DNA from: Tenebrio molitor
Taxonomy: Eukaryota; Arthropoda; Insecta; Coleoptera; Tenebrionidae
DNA: 64,000 nt
Direction of reading: 5' to 3'
Assembly: GCF_963966145.1 (NCBI RefSeq)
Contig: NC_091047.1
Span: 744,001 to 808,000 of the forward strand
Under the pieces are notes generated by a model. It worked only from the letters and a program-made list of their open reading frames with translations. It did no database searches and was not told the origin of the DNA. This document shows positions 54,301-64,000 of this stretch, one piece after another. A program made the position numbers and the translations under genes. Numbering within the stretch: the stretch's first letter is position 1; each line of letters starts with the position of its first letter.

Positions 54301-57300
54301 CTTTTTCGAGACCTCCCAGCGACGTACCAAACATGTGGGTGATGACGTAGAAAGTGGAGTAAATGCTGTAGTCGATCTCGTTCCATCCGAATTTGTATCG
54401 AACAAATAAGTACAAGACGCTCACCTCTCCTAAAATAGCGACATTAGACCAAAATCGACACTAAATGGGGTATCGTACCGTGCATGGGCCCCACGATCAC
54501 CATGCACAGTACCATGATGGTGCAAATCCTCGCTTTCCTGTTCCGTTTCCCTTCCTTGAAGGCGACTTTGAAAGTCTCGGCGACGTGTTTGACGTCGAAA
54601 AAGTCCCGCAGGAAGTCTCTTTGTGGTGCGCTGGGTCCCTCGTGGGGGATCTCTTTGACGACGAGAGCCCCATAGAGGAAGGCCACCACGTAGAACAGCA
54701 GCGCCAGAGAGAAGATTCCGTAGAAACCGATCTGACTGAAGAGGATCCCGCTGAGGGCGTTCCCCACCGTGAAACTGATGTTGACGAAGATGTTGACCGC
54801 ACCGATGCGAAGAGTTCGCGTTTCGACGCTGGTGATCCCTCCGATGTAACTGAAGATGGCCATGAACATGGCGAACCACCCTCCGGTGAGCGACGGCGGT
54901 ACCGCCTCGAAAAACACGTTGTACTCGACCGACAACTCGTAGTAGAAGAAGGTGCAGATGAGGAGGCCGACACATGTGAGCATCTCCCCGATGATGGGGC
55001 TCAGGAAGCACGGTTTGCGCCGTTTGTGTCTGTCGCTCCACGAGCCGAGGAACATCAAGAGAAGACAAGGAACGAAGCTCTGGATGACGTTCTTCCAGGC
55101 ATTCATCGTCGCCACCAGCTTCTGGACAGCGACCTCGTCGCTCTGGTTGTACCCGGTGGGGTCCCGCAAGGCTAGAGCGTCGCACGTCTCCTCCGGGAAC
55201 CGCAGATTGACCCGGCACGCTTTGTCCATGTTGAGGTTCTGCGTGGCGAGGTTCGCCATCACGCACGGCAACACGAAACACACGAGGATCGGCTCGACGG
55301 TGATGTTGCCGAAGACGAGCCGGACCTTCGACCGGAAGCTCAACTTTCTGGACGCACCACCGTCCATTCTCTCATTTGAAACGGATCACATTGTAAAGGT
55401 ACAACGCGTCGCGCGATCTAACGAACAATAGATGGTACCATCTCTTGATTTGATTAAGTAATTGGAGTGCGCTTTCATTGTGGCTGCACCGGATGCAGAC
55501 CGGAGAAGGTCGCGTTTTCAAAAAACAACAAGGATCAATGTGTCTTCATCAGCGGCTTAGCAAAGTGACAGGTTTTGTTGCGTACTTACGTTGTCCTGGA
55601 CGATCTTGCAGCTGCGCTGGTGCACGACCAGGCGGTCTGGATAGAAGGTGCGGCCGCACTTGGGGCAAGGCGTCAAAGTGGCCTGGCGAAAATTCAAACA
55701 TGACAAAAGAACGAAGATGACGGGCCCGTTCAAAAAACTCCTGGACTGTCAAAATTACATTTTAAATAAAATGCTTGTTTTGACTGTACTTCTGTACTTG
55801 GATATAAAAAAATTTCGCTTGAGTGTACCGTCATCAAAATCTAGTTACAAAATATATTTAGGTTATGTTTTCATTTTTAATCATGGAACTAAAAATGTTT
55901 TGAATCATTCATTGCTTCGAACACTTGAAGTGAAATGCAGCAACTAAATGAATTAGATCTATTTAATAAAGTTAAAAAAAAAAAACACGCGACAATAACT
56001 GAAAACAGATAACAAATTAAACAACAACCAAAATCATCCAAAATAAACTAATCTGTTTCATTTATTCAGAAGAAAATTATTTAACACTTGATTAACACTT
56101 ATCTCTCCAAAATTTTGATTTGTGCATCACAAGAACGAACACAATTCTTAGTTAACAATACTGGAGCGGCTTTGGCACAAATTTGGAATTTCTTTCCGTT
56201 ATCATTTTGTTTGTTCCTTATAATAATTTCTTATGGCCGTCCTCTTTCGCGCCAATAGAACCACCGTAGTTCGTTTTGAACTTTCCATTTTAACCCTTTT
56301 ACAAAATATACTTAAATAATTTTGCAATTTATTTCACAATGTCAATTTGAACAAATGAATAGTTTGAAAAATTAAAAAATCATAGATAACAACTGGGCAA
56401 AATGAAAATAACTAGTGATTTACCTACCCAACCTAGCAATTGATTTTGACAGTCCAGATGTTTATAGAATGGACTTTACATTCACTTTTAAACTGGATCA
56501 AAAGAAAACATTGAAAATATTTAACAATTAATGCGTCGTGGGCCGTCCATTTTGTGATGTGTGACAGGACACGCGATGTTTTGTTTAAATAAAGAAATCA
56601 ACTGACGCACACCGGAAATCAATGTGCCGGAAGTTCAGGAAGCAATGTTAAGGGCAATCGTTCTAATCGAAAATCGAATTGATTTCATACAATATTCAAA
56701 GACTCTGATAGACCTCACGATTTTGTTTAGATTTATGGCCGCGAGGCTCGAAATGTATTGTTGGTTGCATAACAACGAAAAACCATCAATCATTCGAACG
56801 ATTTAAATTTGGGTGTTTTGGACCCTCGTCGACCCATAACTCGTCATTGGCGTGTTGCCCAGTGCTTGTACAGCTTTCACGATAATTGTCGCTCAAAAAC
56901 CGATCGATTTGTCCAGGTCGTGTGCACATTTTCTTGACACTCACCTGAGAGGACTCCCAGGCGAACTTGTTCCATTCTTCTGGGGTGAGAGGATGGTCCG
57001 GCTTGACCGGGGGCTTCCTCTGCAAGTGCGTCGGCAAGCCGGCATTCTCCCGTTCCCATCTCTGCAAAGACCGCCAAGTAGGTCGTTAAAGGTCGCCGTG
57101 TCGTTAGCAAATTATGGGGGTTGCGTCGGGAGTTACGAGGTTTTGATTAGCCGACTTGGCGGTGCGGCTCGACCGCATATGGGTTAATATATTCCGCATT
57201 GTAGGTCAGTTTTTATGATCGCTTTCCAGCGAAATGGTTTGATGGATTACTGGGCGTGAAGGACGTTTGGGATCTGTCGCTGTGTGATTAATTTAAGGCG

Positions 57301-59474
57301 ACTTAATTTGTGTGTCTTGCGAAACTCTTGCGGGATTTTCCCGGTGTTTGTCGAAGAATCAATTCTTTCACGAAATCAAGATAAGACAGAGTAGTGGCTT
57401 ATCAACATGCAACTGTTAACGATGCAGCAGTTTTGTGCTACTTTGTTGCTTTCGTACGTTTCAAGGTGGTTTACTGTCTTGCTATCCAGGGGAAAAGAAT
57501 TGGGGTACCAGTTGAAATATGGTGCTTTCAAGGGTGAAATGCCACGGCGATTTAAATTGTAAAACACTCGTGCATGTTAAAATTTCACCGATTTGGTAGT
57601 CTCGACGACCGCCTCTGGTCAATCAGCTGAAGAATTTTTTTACGAAAACTCTACAAACATGTCTACAGTCATCAGTCACTGTTGCCCTAATTACTTACAA
57701 AGAATTCGGATAGTTTTGGGGTAATTTAGTGAAAATGAAAAACAAATTAGTTCTTTTGTGTGTCATGTTCATTGTGTACCCAATCAATTCCTCCTATGAA
57801 AACATACGAGCCGATCGATATTTCCCATAAAAACCACCACAAATGTCACGCTATTAAAAAAATTCCAATCGATTTGTGATACAATTTTATTCTAACAGTT
57901 GTAGAATTGGACGATTATCGAATTACCTCAATTGTAACGTATTTACCGAGCGAAATTTCAGTTCAATTGCGTGACGCACCTCTAATAATTTCATCATCGT
58001 CATCGATTGTCATGAATTAACCAGAACGAGATATTTTGAGCTCTTCACACTGTAATTTAAACCGTCTTCAATGTATTTTTCCACCAAAAAACCCCCATCG
58101 AAAGTTCAAGGTTGTCGCCTTTGGGATTCAACCCCCGACGCTTATAATTTTCCATGATCGATTCCTCATACATTTACATCAATTAGCATTTTATCAATGG
58201 CATCCAGTCTTGAACTTGGACATCATTTAATATTTATGCGACGTAAGAACTGTCAGACCGTTCGATTCCTGCGGGAACATGCGAGCACAAAATTGGGGTG
58301 CGATTATCGGCACGAAAATATTTCTCGCGCCGCACGAAGGTGTTCCGTTTGGGAATAATTTAAGTGGTATGTTGAAATGGGGGTACCTGGAGGCACTTGG
58401 GCTCGTGCAGGTGGAGCGAGGCGGTGCCGAACTCCCTGCCGCAGATGTAGCAAGTGAGGGTTCGCTTCGCCGACTTCACCCTGGGGGTGGATTGTTCGGC
58501 GGCGGTGCCCACGTTAGGGGGGCTGTGCACGATTTTCTGAGCCGGCAGGGAGGGTTTGCGCTGAGGCGGGGGTGGCAGATTCTTGTCGGAGTTCTGTTGC
58601 TTCGACTTGTACTTCATCGCCACCGGTTTCTGGACGGTGCTCTTCACTGCAAAGCAATCGACGCGACGAGGTGAGTAATCGTGCTAAATTTAGCGCTGAT
58701 GCGCCGGTTGCAATAATTGGACTCACTTTTGGGGGGTTCCTCGGCCTTTTTGGTGACTTTGAGTGGCGTCACAGGATGGCTGTGGAAACGTTCGGGTTGG
58801 TCAGGTCTGCCACAAGTCCTGCAAGGCTCCGGCAGTTTGGTCGATTTGCCCAGATCGCTCTTGTTGCTCACATCCACCAACTTAACAACATTGCCAACAC
58901 GCTTGCGTGGAATTTTGAACGTCTTGTTGTTGTTGTTGGCGTCGCTCAAACTCTTCTTCTTCGCCAGAAGGTCGACCTTCTTCGCTTTGGCTGTCCCGTT
59001 CTTCGTCTTGGCGCTTTTCACGCTGACGCTGCTCTCTTCCTCTTCGTAGCTGTCCTCGCTCGTTTCGGGTCGCTTGCTCTTGCGAGTTTTGTGCTTCTCC
59101 GGAGATGGAAGGCTGAGGGGGCGGTTGATCACCGCCGTCTTCTTTCTCTTGGCGATGGCCAACGAGAGAGGGAACCGGCACAGGTTCGATATGTTCAAGA
59201 ACTCTTTTCTCATGGTGCTCATGTCGATTATTCCGATGAGGCTGATGTTGAGGACGGTGGGCTTGTCTAACGTCGCCGTCAAGGGTCTCTCTTCCTTCTT
59301 GCCGTCCCTCTTCGGGGGCCACGTCTTCGTGAACAACTTCAAGCTTGTGTTTTTGGGCATTTTGGACAGTTTCTTCAACGCGAGGTTCTCTAGAAGAGGC
59401 AGTACCAGGAAAGGGCGCGATTTTCGTTTGGTCGTCTTGTTCTCAGTCTTTAGCGTCATAAGTTGCACTTTCAC
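48229..59474 (-). CDS. ZNF474-like multi-C2HC zinc-finger protein, long isoform
   Basis: Exons 59474-58727, 58646-58387, 57061-56945, 55682-55590, 53651-53153 and either 50942-50803 (618 residues) or 48395-48229 (627 residues) join in phase. Both last exons accept the same phase. After a basic, serine-rich N-terminal region come C2HC fingers of the ZNF474/ZC2HC type: CYICGREFGT with HEPKC; CPKCGRTFYPDRL with HQRSC; CYICGKMFGT with HEKQC; CYICGRLFTV with HEPQC; then CRFCSRTFNPDRV with HEKSC or CAKCGRKFFPDRI with HGRAC. ERWERENAGLP and MWKIENDKLP linkers match ZNF474. Vertebrate ZNF474 is testis/cilia linked; role here is unknown. The introns contain two SLC46 genes and two small plus-strand genes. 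Confidence 0.75.
48640..50268 (-). CDS. SLC46-type (PCFT-like) transporter, copy 1
   Basis: Exons 50268-49062, 49013-48773 and 48721-48640 join in phase to 509 residues. The protein has about 12 hydrophobic segments and the major-facilitator signature GSWSDRHQRRKP after the second segment. It resembles proton-coupled folate transporter-like insect proteins (TVEPILVCYVLPSVMASLAT start; MRSIMSKLVPADELGKINSLFG in the C-terminal half). The substrate is not predictable. Two asparagine glycosylation sites lie in the first loop (NASGYNQTDE). It sits between exons F and F' of the zinc-finger gene, on the same strand. It is a tandem paralog of the gene at 53778-55367. Confidence 0.92.
50269..50802. 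other. 5' region of SLC46 copy 1
   Basis: No other gene is visible. The segment lies between the zinc-finger exon F stop (50803) and the transporter ATG (50268). It must hold the transporter promoter and probably the 3' UTR of the short zinc-finger isoform. Confidence 0.4.
50943..52016. other. Intron of the zinc-finger gene, nothing recognised
   Basis: This is the 3' part of the intron between exons E and F. It contains the 5' region of the plus-strand gene at 52017, but no other coding signal, repeat pair or RNA gene that I can support. Confidence 0.4.
52017..52400 (+). CDS. Small alanine/serine-rich helical protein, unknown
   Basis: A single exon of 127 residues with no introns and no signal peptide. 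The N-terminus has RSRSLPNFRDVGATVTENVQ. The remainder is a run of amphipathic-helix-like segments rich in Ala, Ser, Thr and Arg (NAASSLATSAKSLADSTRR), like perilipin or LEA-type lipid-binding helices. That likeness is compositional only. It shares the SLPNFR motif and gene position with the next gene, so the two are probable paralogs. It is nested in a zinc-finger gene intron on the opposite strand. Confidence 0.6.
   Translation: MENVLERSRSLPNFRDVGATVTENVQNAASSLATSAKSLADSTRRNAQEITPAIRERASSLRESATGTIQDLTTTIVNRTRTLPDVRQSITDMGQIVQIWVANAADRARNLWESGQSDSQSTTDERV
52552..53082 (+). CDS. Small protein with SLPNFR motif, unknown
   Basis: A single exon of 176 residues, started at the first ATG (MAVAFDPDDLYKTNSLPNFR); an upstream TTG extension is not used. 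An acidic segment (KDDEEDASDEAQIADEAAN) is followed by long hydrophobic/helical stretches (REKINSLVAAVIGRTRNVVV) and a C-terminal region rich in valine and aromatics. An AATAAA signal follows at about 53087. It is a paralog of the gene at 52017 by motif and adjacency; overall identity is low. Function is unknown. Confidence 0.65.
   Translation: MAVAFDPDDLYKTNSLPNFRTFFPTTVNRLVTSCQDLALASKDDEEDASDEAQIADEAANFLGKLKILIGGLREKINSLVAAVIGRTRNVVVVGEDIRYLTLNVASIGLDTFMDRIRFALDDGERPREHYNPFVIVRVVVVKVVNFGRAFLQYIYDFPDYFKTRIITVPEPVIYDI
53778..55367 (-). CDS. SLC46-type (PCFT-like) transporter, copy 2
   Basis: Exons 55367-54479, 54429-54328, 54281-53903 and 53856-53778 join in phase to 482 residues. It is clearly related to copy 1 across the whole length: LATQNLNMDKACRVNL, LGSWSDRHKRRKPC, SLTGGWFAMFMAIFSYIGGI, SKLVPPDELGKINSLFGLSE. 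Introns 1-3 are 46 to 49 nt. Two introns present here are absent from copy 1, where that region is one exon. Some donors are weak (GTACGA, GTACTC) but keep the frame. It lies inside the zinc-finger gene's D-E intron, on the same strand, so it must have its own promoter at about 55370-55580. Confidence 0.9.
55683..56944. other. Intron of the zinc-finger gene, nothing recognised
   Basis: It is AT-rich with no coding signal. A 60-codon plus-strand frame at 56624-56806 has no motif. Confidence 0.4.
57062..58386. other. Intron of the zinc-finger gene, nothing recognised
   Basis: There are no coding frames with motifs and no inverted repeats. The upstream donor (CAG|GTACCC) is weaker than its neighbours. 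Confidence 0.4.
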
Positions 59475-59953
59475 ATTGGTTCACTGTATCGTACACTTGT
59501 AAATAAATAAAGTAAATAAACGGGCGCGCGAGGACTAGAAAAAATAATAAGCGCGCTCGATACAAACAACGACGTCGCTCCGGTAATACTGGTATGCAAC
59601 TTGTTAGGTAGCGGTTACTTCTTTATGCCTACCTACGCGCAAAATCGACCAGACGACTGCGAACATGACTAACAACAAACCTATATTAGGAGGCTCAAGG
59701 GTAATTCACCACCTACGGATACACTTTTAAGGATTTGACCACGGAAAGAACTTTCCTTCGAAAGAACGTTGCCCCAGTGACGTTCTTGAGCCAATTGATT
59801 TTTTTTTCAAAAAGTAACTGATCTTGTAAATAATTCGTTCTTGTCTTGCACAACGCTGGGTTAAGTCAAATAAATAAAAACCTCGTAAAATTGGATTCTT
59901 TATATAATCTTAAATATAACTGTATTTACACGATGTAAAATTGGAAAGCTGAA
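59475..59953. other. Zinc-finger gene 5' region and cactin 3' region
   Basis: The 480 bp between the zinc-finger ATG and the cactin stop contains the zinc-finger 5' UTR/promoter. A plus-strand AAATAAATAAAGTAAATAAA tract occurs at about 59501-59520. No gene was found. Confidence 0.4.
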
Positions 59954-62565
59954 TTATCTTCTGTACCGGTACCTCTTGAAGTGGAACCACAACTGAAAAA
60001 TGTTGTTGTGGAACTGACACCTGAACCCCCTCTTGTACGAGTACTCCCATTCCCTGTTGACAATTTTGAACGCAATGTCTTCGTAGGGTGGCCCAGCGTG
60101 GAACCTCAAAATCGCAAACTCCCGATTTTCCGGACAGGGCGTCTGTAAACAAAACCGTCAAACATCTGACCTTTCAACCCTTCCACCAACTTACCAAGAA
60201 ATACTCGGGTGTGCTGTTTTTGTCGATCAGGTCTGGGTAGAAAATGTTAAATTTGTACCCTTGCACGATCTTCGGCGGAGGATTGTCCATGTCGTAATGG
60301 GTTTGATTGTATTTGTTCCACTCGAAACCTGTGTGGACTCTGTTGAAATATCTCGGTTTTCTCGGTCGGTATTTGTCCGACCAGAGGTAGACCTGGTTGT
60401 CGAGGGCCGCTTCTACGGAAAACTGCGCCTCGTCGTCGCCCATTCCTTTTCGGGCTTCGCGTTGCAGAAGGAGTTCTTCTTTCGTTATCACGTTTTCGAC
60501 CTTCTTGCCGCTGCCGCAGACTTGCATTCGCGCAAATTCAAGACGTTTTGAGTCGTCTTCTTCGGTTACGACTATGGTGCCGGGTTCGATGGCCTCGGGG
60601 GGTAAGAACTTGGGGCTGTAGCCGCCCGCTTCGTAAGCGTCGAAGTACTCGTTTAAGATGTCGTTCGCGTTTTCCTCGGCAGTTCTGAAAGCATTTTATT
60701 TTACGAGTGTGCAAAATCTCATAATCATAATTTATGAATTATGAGTCAATCAATTGAAATAATAACATTTCAATAGACTTGCGCAACAGCTTTTTTGTGT
60801 AAGATATACCGATTTCCACTTACATGAATTTAAAAAAATATGACATAACCTCACTTACCTCTCATCATCGGAAACAATTAAAAATACAATAATCTGTTCT
60901 GCGTTCGCTAAAATTTAAATGTAAAATTTGAAATCATCATATCTATCGAGAAACTTATAATATCCTGTATCGATTAAATAAAAATCGTATTTTTTTTTTA
61001 AGTGAGATAACAAATTCAAAACTGAGGTTAGGATTTTGTGAGCAATGAAAAACAAAAATATGCGCATCCCATACTTCTCGTTGTCGCTGATTTGTTCTTC
61101 TTCATTCGAGGTGCCGGGTTTGGGCTCTGGCTCCATTTGCGCATGCGTCTCCGCCACAGGAGTGGTATTTTCTTCTGCTGCCGGCACAGTAACGGCTTGT
61201 TCAGCTTTGAGGACTTGCAATTTCCTCCTGAGACTGTCCTGATGTCGGTCCCTCAACCGCGCCCTCGCCATGTGAGCTGTAACAGTTCAAGGTTTACAAA
61301 ACAAAACTGATAAAAAAAAGACTTCCAACCCTTCAGCTGTGACAGCAACGATTCCCAATAGCCTATGTCGATTCCGTCCGCTTTGCCGTTGATTTTGCTC
61401 TCGATCTGCTTCTGCAGCGCCGCCAGTTGTGCCGACGTCTTCCCTTTGAACACCGACGTCACGTCAGCGGCGACAGCCTGGTTGATGCCTTCCCGCCTGT
61501 TCACTCCCATATCGAATTCATTTTGTTTTTCTAGTTTTCGCAGTTTTTGTAGCTCGTCCTCTACGATGACCGTGATGTCGTTCCAGTAATCTAGGTTCTT
61601 CCCCCGTTCCAGTTCTTCATAGACTTTTATGTCCTCAACTAGATCTTCCAAGTCTTTGATGTGCAGACCGTTCAGGTACGTGTACGGCTCGTGCATTTCC
61701 ACCGCGTCGACCTCTTCTTCCGCGCTTATGTATTTCGCCAACAAGTCGATGGGTTTGGCTCGGCCGTCCTGAATGCGAATGTGCGATCTCAGCCTCGCTT
61801 GTTCCAAGTGGAACTGATCCTCTTGACGTTCCCACTCTTCAAATTGCGCCGCTTCTTTGCTACGCTGCAACAGTTGCATCTCCTCTTCTCTCTTTTGCCT
61901 CTCCACCTCTCGTTCTATTCTTCTCTTCTTCACTTTCTCCAATTCGCGTTTATTTTCTTCCTGTTTGTGGCGATTTCGCGCTTCTAGTTCTTCCTGGCTC
62001 ACGTTGCCAAGTCCTTCCTTGGCCAATTTTTTCGTCCAGACAAAAGTTGACAGCAAATTGCCGTCGCCGAAGGGATTATCAGTGTTTGTATAATGAAGGT
62101 ATTCATTATCCCACCCCATGCGCTCTTTGCGCTTTCTCTCTTTAGCCTGTTTTTTTGACAAGCGCCTCAATCTCTTCTCTTCTGGCGTTTCCGTCGCTTT
62201 TTTCAATTCTTTTTCACGCTTTCTTTCATCAAGAGCCTTCAGTCTTTCTTCTTTGAGCTTCTGAAGGAGGATTAATGAATCATCAGACGAGCTGCTGCTC
62301 GAATCTGAATCTGAGTCACGAGATCTGTGCTTTTTCTCTTTCTTTTTCGACGATCTCTCGCTAGAGCTACGATCTCTTTTCTTAAATTTATCCAAGTTTC
62401 CTTGTTTCCTCGATTTTTGTCTCTCATCTTCGCTATCGCCCGTGTCCGACGAACGATCGTGAGGACGGCCAGAAGACCTATCATTACATACATTTCTTAG
62501 CAACGCTCAAATAAAATTATAACTAAAACTCACCTGTGTCGTCGAGAATGGTCACTTCTTGGCAT
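59954..62565 (-). CDS. cactin: Cactin, splicing-associated RS-like protein
   Basis: Exons 62565-62534, 62477-61330, 61276-61075, 60684-60195 and 60142-59954 join in phase to 686 residues. The N-terminus is rich in Arg/Ser/Asp (RSRDSDSDSSSSSSDD). A coiled-coil region follows (EERKRKE-type runs), then the cactin mid-domain (GWDNEYLHYTNTDNPFGDGN; SEEEVDAVE-like segment). The highly conserved C-terminal CactinC domain (YLWSDKYRPRKPRYFNRVHT; GFEWNKYNQTHYD; IVQGYKFNIFYPDL; FAILRFHAGPPYEDIAFKIV) ends RYRYRR. Cactin works in pre-mRNA splicing and in NF-kB/Dorsal signalling. The exon 2 donor is weak (GTTGGA) but required for frame. Divergent from CKS. Confidence 0.96.
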
Positions 62566-62942
62566 TTTATCTGGACAAAACTCTTGTTTTGGTTTATAGG
62601 TTAGTGAAACGTCAACATAACGTTGAACTTTGTCAAGTTGGTATTACGTCTCGTAACTTTCTATTTCTCGTAAATATATTAAGGAACGATTCTTTTTCCG
62701 TGATCGATTTGAAGACCGTGAAAGGTTTGTCGAAGCGTAATTCAACTATTATAAATTAATCGTAAGCCAGATGGGTGCGACCTTGGGATTGCGAATCAAG
62801 TTGGTGTTTAGTGGTTTGCACGGTTGGCAACACAATCAAAACTTTTGTCGGTTTGAAAGAAGTGAAAGTTTTTGTGGTGAAAAAACGAAAAAAAATCGAA
62901 TTTTCATTTATTTCTACCGGTTTAAAAAGCACAGCAGGTTCC
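62566..62942. promoter_or_regulatory. Shared divergent promoter region of cactin and CKS
   Basis: Only about 380 bp separates the two ATG codons, so one region must serve both genes. No TATA box is evident; both look like housekeeping genes. A bidirectional promoter is inferred from layout. Confidence 0.4.
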
Positions 62943-63338
62943 ATGAATCGCATGAAAATCGAGGAAATGCAGAGAAACATTTACTACTCCGATAAGTACT
63001 ACGACGACGAGTACGAATACCGGTGAGCAGATTTTTCCGGGATTTTCCGGCACCAAGGGTGAGACGCAAATTAATTCGTTTTGTTTTCGTCAGACACGTC
63101 GTTTTACCCAAAGAAATGGTAAAGTTGGTGCCGAAAACTCATCTGATGTCGGAAGAGGAATGGCGAGGTATCGGAGTACAACAGAGTAAAGGTTGGGTGC
63201 ATTATATGACGCATTCTCCAGGTGAGTGCCGGACGATCGGCCCTTATTGCAAGAAATATGATTTTGAACTTTGCAGAACCACACATCCTGCTATTTAAAC
63301 GACCAATCACAACGCCTCCAACTCACAATGGGAAATAA
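62943..63338 (+). CDS. Cks: Cyclin-dependent kinase regulatory subunit CKS
   Basis: Exons 62943-63022, 63094-63221 and 63277-63338 join in phase to 89 residues. The CKS fold is complete: IYYSDKYYDDEYEYR, HVVLPKEMVKLVPKTHLMSE, EEWRGIGVQQSKGWVHYMTH, EPHILLFKRP. The phosphate-binding residues and the HxPEPH hinge (written HSPEPHILLF after splicing) are present. It binds CDK1/2 and phospho-substrates to drive multisite phosphorylation. An N-terminal MNRMKIEEMQRN extension could start at either Met. It ends TTPPTHNGK. Confidence 0.96.
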
Positions 63339-63754
63339 GTGCTCAAACTAAATGATATTTGTAAATTTGTTCATTATGTTAGTTTTTTAACATTAGGGAC
63401 GGGCTCTGGTGTCCGCGACACGTCCTGAATGTTTACTTGGGGCCACAAAGTGGTCCTTTCGATTAAACAAGGCTGTAATCTTATTGAACTTTCTTCGGGA
63501 TGGTTCCCAGTTTATCCTTCAGTACTAACAAGCATATTGTTTTTGTTTTTAATTACCAGGCTGCTTCCTACGCTAACGTTTTAACATGTCATCTCTTAGT
63601 GTTATTTTTATCAATAAAGTTATTGTAATTTAAGCGGCAATAATTTGCTTTTGTTTCCGTTCTTGTCACGTCAAAATCCAAGAAACTTGTCCTCAGTTCT
63701 ACTGTTTTGAAGGTAGAGGGGTTATCGTCGCGTGGTGGGGTAAACACAAAATAA
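63339..63754. other. CKS 3' UTR and intergenic DNA
   Basis: There is no coding signal. An AATAAA occurs at about 63612. The promoter of the following plus-strand gene is probably within the last 150 bp. Confidence 0.4.
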
Positions 63755-63976
63755 ATGGCTCCACTCGCGAACGATATTTTACGCGAAATCGCAGATGAAA
63801 CCTTGCCCGCGTTGGCCGAATTATACAAGAAACATGTCGGATGGGCCCCCCACGTTTTAAGCCTGATTCACATGGGGATTCGCTGGAAACGATCGGCGAA
63901 ATATCGTGATTGTATCAGTTTCACGTCACCCAACGATAGTTGGGAGAGAGATGGCACCATCGTGGTTCTATTCACC
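63755..63976 (+). CDS. First exon of a GNAT-like gene, truncated by the window
   Basis: An ATG opens 74 codons (MAPLANDILREIADETLPAL) to a clear donor (ACC|GTAAGTAAG). The rest of the gene lies beyond the window. LPALAELYKKH, an HVLSLIHMGIRWK-type stretch and a DSWERDGTIVVLF end resemble the N-terminal part of insect glycine-N-acyltransferase-like (FR47/GNAT) proteins. With only this exon I cannot confirm the family. Confidence 0.5.
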
Positions 63977-64000
63977 GTAAGTAAGACATGCTCAGTAGGA

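Noticed and set aside
54465..55175. 236-codon plus-strand frame
   Set aside because: Antisense to SLC46 copy 2 exon 1. Its composition is rich in Asp, Glu, Val and His, as expected of a shadow frame.
1..64000. CRISPR arrays or bacterial operons
   Set aside because: The repeats are MITEs and an array without regular spacers, and the genes are split by introns.

Overview
This window is eukaryotic nuclear DNA, almost certainly from an insect. Intron-split genes with very short introns (about 50 nt), insect-type SLC46 transporters, an 844-residue eEF2 and many cut-and-paste transposon families support this. A beetle is my best guess, but that is inference.

Positions 1 to about 31.3 kb are repeat-rich and AT-rich, with no intact host gene that I can recognise. 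The backbone is a degenerate head-to-tail array of a roughly 1.9 kb unit, oriented on the minus strand. In transcription order each unit holds a TATA-type 5' segment (P), a 157-residue ORF of unknown family (O), a second decayed copy of that ORF (O'), a segment matching part of the sorting-nexin gene that lies 14-36 kb away in this same window (S), and a spacer with an 80-nt imperfect palindrome (X). Other elements have broken the array up: two hAT (DUF4371-type) pseudogenes, a pogo/Tigger-like non-autonomous element, a second pogo-like transposase relic beside a DUF4817-type helix-turn-helix relic, a short LTR element with a BEL-like primer site, a foldback element holding a tRNA-like box A/box B head, and many MITEs with recognisable terminal inverted repeats.

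Positions 32.2-64 kb are gene-dense: FAM174-like (-), IscU (+), SLX4/MUS312 (-), a small one-pass membrane protein (-), SNX1/2 (-), PRRC1 (+), a spliced non-coding snoRNA host gene (-), eEF2 (-) with two intronic C/D snoRNAs, a ZNF474-like C2HC zinc-finger gene (-), two SLC46-type transporters (-) interleaved with its exons, two small paralogous genes (+) inside one of its introns, cactin (-), CKS (+), and the first exon of a GNAT-like gene (+). I rebuilt exons by hand from GT/AG sites and reading phase. FAM174, SNX1/2, PRRC1, eEF2, both SLC46 genes, both zinc-finger isoforms, cactin and CKS all join to whole numbers of codons.

The most notable items are four. First, the array shares a 77-nt block with SNX1/2 at two mismatches, spanning a complete 54-nt intron. 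Second, a probable snoRNA host gene lies next to eEF2, and it and eEF2 both carry SNORD37-like guides. Third, the ZNF474-like gene has two phase-compatible terminal exons interleaved with duplicated transporters. Fourth, SLX4 carries a repeated GDF linear motif.
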